In this document: piece by piece, positions 59,935-64,000 of the stretch
How the letters are laid out: each line of letters opens with the position of its first letter
How positions within the stretch are numbered: the stretch's first letter is position 1
NCBI GenBank assembly: GCA_902806175.1
Contig: CADCVQ010000017.1
Location: 1 to 64,000, forward strand
Source of the DNA: an uncultured Solirubrobacteraceae bacterium
GTDB lineage: Bacteria; Actinomycetota; Thermoleophilia; Solirubrobacterales; Solirubrobacteraceae
Reading direction: 5' to 3'
Length of the DNA: 64,000 nucleotides
Notes under the pieces: model-generated
The model's database searches: none
What the model was told of the DNA's origin: nothing
The model's input: the letters and a program-made list of their open reading frames with translations, nothing else
Made by a program: the position numbers and the translations under genes

Positions 59935-60795
59935 ATGGCTCGTGCTCGACGTCACCTCGACGGCCGCGTCGTCGCGATCACCGGCGCCGGTCGCGGCATC
60001 GGGCGCGCGACCGCGCAGGCCTGTGTCCGCGCCGGGATGAAGGTGTCGATCGGCGATCTCGACCTGCCCGCCGCGCAGCAGACCGCCGCCGACCTCGGCG
60101 ACCGCACGATCGCGCTCGAGCTCAACGTCTGCGAGCGCGCCTCCGTCGGGCGCTTCATCGACGCGACCGAGAACCGGCTGGGCCCGATCGACGTGTTCAT
60201 CAACAACGCCGGCATCATGCCGCTCGCGCCATTCGTCGAAGAGGAGGACGCCGTCGCCCGCCGCCAGGTCGACATCAACGTCCACGGCGTCCTGCACGGG
60301 ATGAAGGAGGCGCTGGACCGGATGCTCCCGCGCGGCCGCGGCCACATCGTCAACATGGCTTCGACGGCCGGCCGGGTGGGCTTCGCCGGCGGAGCGACCT
60401 ACTCGGGCACGAAGCACTTCGTCGTCGGCGTGAGCGAAGCCGTGCGCACCGAGCTGCGCGGCTCGGGGATCGAGATCACGTGCGTCATGCCCGGCGTCGT
60501 GAACACCGAGCTCGGCGCCGGGCTGCCGCAGGCGCGCTTCGTCGGCCACATCGAGGCGCCGATGGTCGCCGACGCGATCGTCGCGGCGCTGCACTCGCCG
60601 CGCTTCGAGGTCTACGTCCCGCGCCGGATCGGGCCGCTCTCGAAGGCCGGCGCGGCCGTTCCCACCGTCGTGCGCGACGCGTTCGGCCGTCTGCTCGCGC
60701 TCGACCGCGTGCTCGGCCGGCCGGACCTCGACGCGCGCCGCTCCTACGAGCAGCGCGCCGCGCGCTCGGCCGGCGACCTCGAGTCCGGCGCGTAG
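59935..60795 (+). CDS. Short-chain dehydrogenase/reductase
   Basis: A 286-residue NAD(P)-dependent oxidoreductase. The cofactor loop ITGAGRGIGRATAQ, FINNAGIMPLAPF, the catalytic Ser region VNMASTAGRVGF and YSGTKHFVVG (YxxxK) are complete. Substrate unknown; the DLxxPA context after the second strand (SIGDLDLPAAQQ) favours NAD over NADP. TAGCCT at 59919-59924 is 10 nt before the ATG with no SD. The methyltransferase gene follows after 10 nt, so the two are probably one operon. Confidence 0.92.
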   Translation: MARARRHLDGRVVAITGAGRGIGRATAQACVRAGMKVSIGDLDLPAAQQTAADLGDRTIALELNVCERASVGRFIDATENRLGPIDVFINNAGIMPLAPFVEEEDAVARRQVDINVHGVLHGMKEALDRMLPRGRGHIVNMASTAGRVGFAGGATYSGTKHFVVGVSEAVRTELRGSGIEITCVMPGVVNTELGAGLPQARFVGHIEAPMVADAIVAALHSPRFEVYVPRRIGPLSKAGAAVPTVVRDAFGRLLALDRVLGRPDLDARRSYEQRAARSAGDLESGA

Positions 60796-60805
60796 CACCC
60801 GCGGG

Positions 60806-61435
60806 GTGAGCCTCTACGGCCGCCTGTTCGCGCGCTTCTACGACCGCACGCTGGCCGTCAGCGAGGAGGCCGGGCTCGCCGCGCGCCGCGCCGCCGTGCT
60901 GGCGAAGGCCCGCGGCCGCGTGCTCGAGCTCGGCGCCGGCACCGGGCTGAACCTCGCGCACTACGACGCGGCCACCGTGACCGAGCTCGTCCTGACCGAG
61001 CCCGAGGAGCCGATGCTGCGCCGGCTCATCCCGCGCGCGTCGGCCGGCGACCCGCGCGCGAGCGCGGTTCGCGCGCCCGCCGAGGAGCTTCCGTTCGCCG
61101 ATGCGAGTTTCGAGACCGTCGTCAGCACGCTGACGCTGTGCACCGTCGACGACCTGGCCGCGGCGCTGGCCGAGGCGCGGCGCGTCCTCACCCCGGGCGG
61201 GCGCCTGCTCTTCCTCGAGCACGTCCGCGCCGGGGACGCGCGCGAGGCGCGCCGCCAGGACCGGCTCGCGCCACTGTGGCGGCGCGTCGGCCACGGCTGC
61301 CATCCCAACCGCGACACGCTCGCCGCGATCGAGGCGGCGGGCCTGAAGATCGAGCACGTCGAGCACGACCGCTTCCCGAAGGCGCCGCGCATCGTCGCGC
61401 CGCTGATCAGCGGCAGCGCCGTCAGGCCCAGCTGA
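60806..61435 (+). CDS. Class I SAM-dependent methyltransferase
   Basis: A 209-residue Rossmann methyltransferase: motif I VLELGAGTGLNLAHY, motif II ELVLTEPEEPMLRRL, LPFADASFETVVSTLTLCTV and LTPGGRLLFLEHV. The small-molecule substrate is unknown; the sequence resembles the Methyltransf_11/METTL7-like group (RVGHGCHPNRDTLAAIEAAG). GTG start at 60806, 10 nt after the dehydrogenase stop. Confidence 0.9.
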   Translation: MSLYGRLFARFYDRTLAVSEEAGLAARRAAVLAKARGRVLELGAGTGLNLAHYDAATVTELVLTEPEEPMLRRLIPRASAGDPRASAVRAPAEELPFADASFETVVSTLTLCTVDDLAAALAEARRVLTPGGRLLFLEHVRAGDAREARRQDRLAPLWRRVGHGCHPNRDTLAAIEAAGLKIEHVEHDRFPKAPRIVAPLISGSAVRPS

Positions 61436-61848
61436 CGTCGAGCTCGCCGGCGCCGAGGTATGCGGCGAGCCGCGCCGCCTCGGCCTGCGCACGAGCGCGC
61501 ACAGCGGCGCCCGGATCGGAGAAGGGCTCGATCCGCACGGTGAGCGCGCCGCGCTTGTGCTCGTGGCTCCAGACGCCCTCGATGCGCCCGTCGACGAGCA
61601 GCACGGGCGACAGCCAGCCCTGCGGCCGGTAGACCCGCGCACGCAACTGCCGTGCAAGCACGGCGTCCTCGCCGCGCGGCGCCGCGACGACGTATGGGCG
61701 AAGGCGGGCAGCAGCGCTGCACCTGCGCATGCAGGCCGCAGATGCGCCGCACGACGTCGAGCCACTCCCCCGCCGGCGCGCGCTGCGCGAGCGCCTGGCG
61801 CTCCATCCGCCACGCCAGCACACTCTCCCGGCTCAGGGCTTCGGACAC
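61422..61848 (-). pseudogene. Internally deleted winged-helix DNA-binding (HTH_42/AlkZ-like) gene
   Basis: From ATG 61848 the minus strand encodes [20 protein letters not shown] ... [12 protein letters not shown], the standard N terminus of HTH_42 (PF06224) proteins. Immediately after, in another frame, [20 protein letters not shown] ... [20 protein letters not shown] ... [18 protein letters not shown] is the standard C terminus, ending at 61422. About 200 or more residues between the two are missing and the frame is shifted, so the gene is a deletion remnant. Intact relatives of about 350-400 residues act on damaged DNA (AlkZ/YcaQ) or are uncharacterised. Confidence 0.75.
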
Positions 61849-62002
61849 GGCGCGATGCTACGCCGCATGCTCGCGCGGCCGCGCGGGAACTGGTCTAGGA
61901 GGGGGATATTCGCCATGTAGTGGGCTCACATTGAGCTTTGACGCGCCAGCGCGCGGTTTCTCTAATCCGCAGCGCGGGCGGAGGATGTTGATACTTCACG
62001 CC

Positions 62003-63985
62003 ATGACTTCCGAGAACGACCAGCTCTGCATCGACGCGATCCGCGCGCTGTCGATGGATGCCATCCAGAAGGCGAACTCCGGCCATCCGGGTCTGCCGAT
62101 GGCGATGGCGCCCGCCGCCTTCGTGCTCTACCGCAACATCATGCGCCACGACCCGGCCGACCCGACGTGGCCCGACCGCGATCGCTTTCTGCTCAGCGCG
62201 GGCCACGGATCGATGCTCCTGTACTCGGTCCTGCACCTCACGGGCTACGACCTGTCGATGGACGAGATCAAGAATTTCCGCCAGTGGGGCTCGCTGACGC
62301 CGGGTCATCCCGAGCGCGACCGCGTGCACGTCACGCCCGGCGTCGAGGTCACCACCGGACCGCTGGGCCAGGGCTTCGCCAACGGCGTCGGCATGGCGAT
62401 GGCCGAGAAGTTCCTGCGCGAGCGCTACGGCGACGACGTCCAGAACCACCACATCTACGCGATCGTCTCCGACGGAGACCTGATGGAGGGCATCGCCTCC
62501 GAGGCGGCCTCGCTCGCCGGCCAGCTCGGCCTCGGGCGGATCGTCTACATCTACGACGACAACGACATCTCGCTCGACGGGCCGACGTCGCTGAGCTTCG
62601 ACAAGGAGGACGTCGACAAGCGCTTCGAGGCCTACGGCTGGCATGTGCTCGACGTCCGCGACGCCAACGACACCGTCGCGATCGAGTCCGCGCTGCGCGC
62701 GGGCCAGAGGATCGAGGACCGGCCGACGCTGATCCGGGTGAAGTCGATCATCGGCTACCCGGCGCCCAACAAGCAGGGCTCGAGCAAGGCGCATGGCGCC
62801 GCGCTCGGCGAGGACGAGGTGCGCCTGACGAAGGAGGCGATGGGCTGGGACCCCGACAAGCAGTTCTACGTCCCCGACGAGGTCTACGCCGCCTTCTCGA
62901 TGAAGGACGACGGCGCCGCGGCGCGCGCCGAGTGGAACGAGCGCTTCGCCTCCTGGAAGGATGCCAACGCCGAGCTCGTCGAGGAGTGGGAGCTCGCATG
63001 GCAGGGCAAGCCGCTGCCCGGCCTCGCGGACTCGCTGCCGACCGAGTGGGACAAGGACAAGCTCGCGACCCGCTCGGCGGGCGCGAAGGTGATGGCGGCG
63101 TTCGAGACGTCCGTGCCGACGATGGTCGGCGGCGCGGCCGACCTGTCGGAGTCCACGAAGACCGAATTCCCCGAATCCGAGCGCTACACCGACGAGCGGG
63201 CCGGGCGCAACGTCTTCTTCGGCGTGCGCGAGCATGCGATGGGCGCGGCCGTCAACGGCATGGCGGCCCACGGCGGGATCGTGCGCCCGTACGGGTCGAC
63301 GTTTCTGCAGTTCGCCGACTACATGCGCGGCGCGATCCGCCTGTCGGCGCTCACCGGGCTGCCGACGACGTGGGTCTTCACCCATGACTCGGTCGGGCTG
63401 GGCGAGGACGGGCCGACGCACCAGCCCGTCGAGCACGTCGCGGCGCTGCGCGCGATCCCCGGCCTCGTCGTGCTGCGTCCGGGCGACGCGACGGAGACCG
63501 CCGAGAGCTGGCGCGTGATGATCGAGGACCTCGAGGGCCCGGCCGCGCTGATCCTCTCGCGCCAGGACCTGCCCGTCCTGGACCGCTCCGTCTACGGCGC
63601 GGTGGCCGGCGTGGGGAAGGGCGCCTACGTGCTGGCCGACGCCGACGACGCCCAGGTCACGATCATCGCGACCGGCAGCGAGGTTGCGACGGCGCTCGCC
63701 GCGCGCGATCAGCTCGACGTGCCGGCGCGCGTCGTCTCGATGCCGTCGTGGGAGCTCTTCGAGCAGCAGGACGACGAGTACAAGGAGTCCGTCCTGCCGG
63801 TCGACATGCCGACGGTCTCCGTCGAGGCCGGCGTGCGGATGGGCTGGGAGCGCTACGCCGACGCGATCGTCTCGATCGACCGCTTCGGCGCGTCGGCGCC
63901 CGGGACGATGGTGCTCGAGAAGTTCGGCATCACGCCCGAGAACGTCGTCACCCACGTGCACGAGCTGCTCGGTACGAAGGTCTAG
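62003..63985 (+). CDS. tkt: Transketolase
   Basis: A 660-residue thiamine-diphosphate enzyme of the pentose-phosphate pathway. Motifs: [15 protein letters not shown] near the N terminus, [20 protein letters not shown], the TPP motif GDGDL-like [15 protein letters not shown] with a later [22 protein letters not shown] in the pyrimidine domain and [23 protein letters not shown] 62003 fits the family start. GATACT at 61990-61995, 7 nt upstream, suggests a leaderless start; ATG 61985, directly after GGAGG, would add six residues. The gene is complete, ending 15 nt before the window edge. Confidence 0.96.
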   Translation: MTSENDQLCIDAIRALSMDAIQKANSGHPGLPMAMAPAAFVLYRNIMRHDPADPTWPDRDRFLLSAGHGSMLLYSVLHLTGYDLSMDEIKNFRQWGSLTPGHPERDRVHVTPGVEVTTGPLGQGFANGVGMAMAEKFLRERYGDDVQNHHIYAIVSDGDLMEGIASEAASLAGQLGLGRIVYIYDDNDISLDGPTSLSFDKEDVDKRFEAYGWHVLDVRDANDTVAIESALRAGQRIEDRPTLIRVKSIIGYPAPNKQGSSKAHGAALGEDEVRLTKEAMGWDPDKQFYVPDEVYAAFSMKDDGAAARAEWNERFASWKDANAELVEEWELAWQGKPLPGLADSLPTEWDKDKLATRSAGAKVMAAFETSVPTMVGGAADLSESTKTEFPESERYTDERAGRNVFFGVREHAMGAAVNGMAAHGGIVRPYGSTFLQFADYMRGAIRLSALTGLPTTWVFTHDSVGLGEDGPTHQPVEHVAALRAIPGLVVLRPGDATETAESWRVMIEDLEGPAALILSRQDLPVLDRSVYGAVAGVGKGAYVLADADDAQVTIIATGSEVATALAARDQLDVPARVVSMPSWELFEQQDDEYKESVLPVDMPTVSVEAGVRMGWERYADAIVSIDRFGASAPGTMVLEKFGITPENVVTHVHELLGTKV

Positions 63986-64000
63986 GCGGCCGCTAGGGCT

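Overview
The window looks like chromosomal DNA of a very high G+C actinobacterium. The best guess is the class Thermoleophilia (order Solirubrobacterales, near Conexibacter, Solirubrobacter or Patulibacter). This is inferred from the fhaA-fhaB-pstP-ftsW-pbpA-pknB operon, a collagen-like secreted protein with the VAYLALFVALGGTSYAA leader, a BTAD-STAND-WD40 regulator, an ECF sigma factor with a fused zinc-finger tail, and an RsiG-like c-di-GMP protein. No rRNA, tRNA, insertion sequence or CRISPR array was recognised.

Layout. 0-8.7 kb: phospho-signalling and septal peptidoglycan operon (two FHA proteins, PP2C phosphatase, FtsW/RodA, class B PBP, PASTA kinase, then D-Ala-D-Ala ligase). 8.7-13.6 kb: a second Ser/Thr kinase with a MviN-like outer domain, purM, undecaprenyl-diphosphatase and two DedA/VTT membrane proteins. 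13.6-16 kb: a ferritin-like protein and a partner of unknown function. 16.1-17.1 kb: a DUF354 glycosyltransferase-like protein. 17.1-25.4 kb: an accessory island with somewhat lower G+C, holding a 1606-residue SARP-ATPase-STAND-membrane-WD40 protein that converges on a metzincin-like metalloprotease and a small partner.

25.4-38.7 kb and 45.3-49.2 kb: two blocks of exopolysaccharide/O-antigen-type genes (EpsC/CapD dehydratase, Wzy-like and GT-C membrane proteins, Wzx flippase, four glycosyltransferases, priming sugar transferase). MreB, a LytR_C protein and the RsiG-like protein lie among them. 38.7-45.3 kb: a block of secreted or small proteins (collagen-like protein, lipoprotein, secreted beta protein, trypsin-like protease, two small conserved proteins, CHAD protein). 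Five copies of one 33-bp tandem-repeat element lie here, each upstream of and facing one of these genes, which suggests a small regulon.

49.3-64 kb: a lipoprotein, a soxR/metallo-beta-lactamase divergent pair with a MerR-type promoter, a VapC toxin beside a mangled antitoxin, a voltage-gated channel, beta-carbonic anhydrase, NarK, a PGRP amidase, a DUF3105 protein, the ECF sigma fusion, a short-chain dehydrogenase, a methyltransferase, a decayed winged-helix gene and transketolase.

Genes are packed with ATGA/GTGA/TAATG overlaps. At least 17 genes have a TA(G/C)NNT-like hexamer only 6-11 nt before the start codon and usually no Shine-Dalgarno sequence, which points to widespread leaderless transcription. 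The most system-like novelties are the STAND-regulator/metzincin island and the 33-bp operator regulon.
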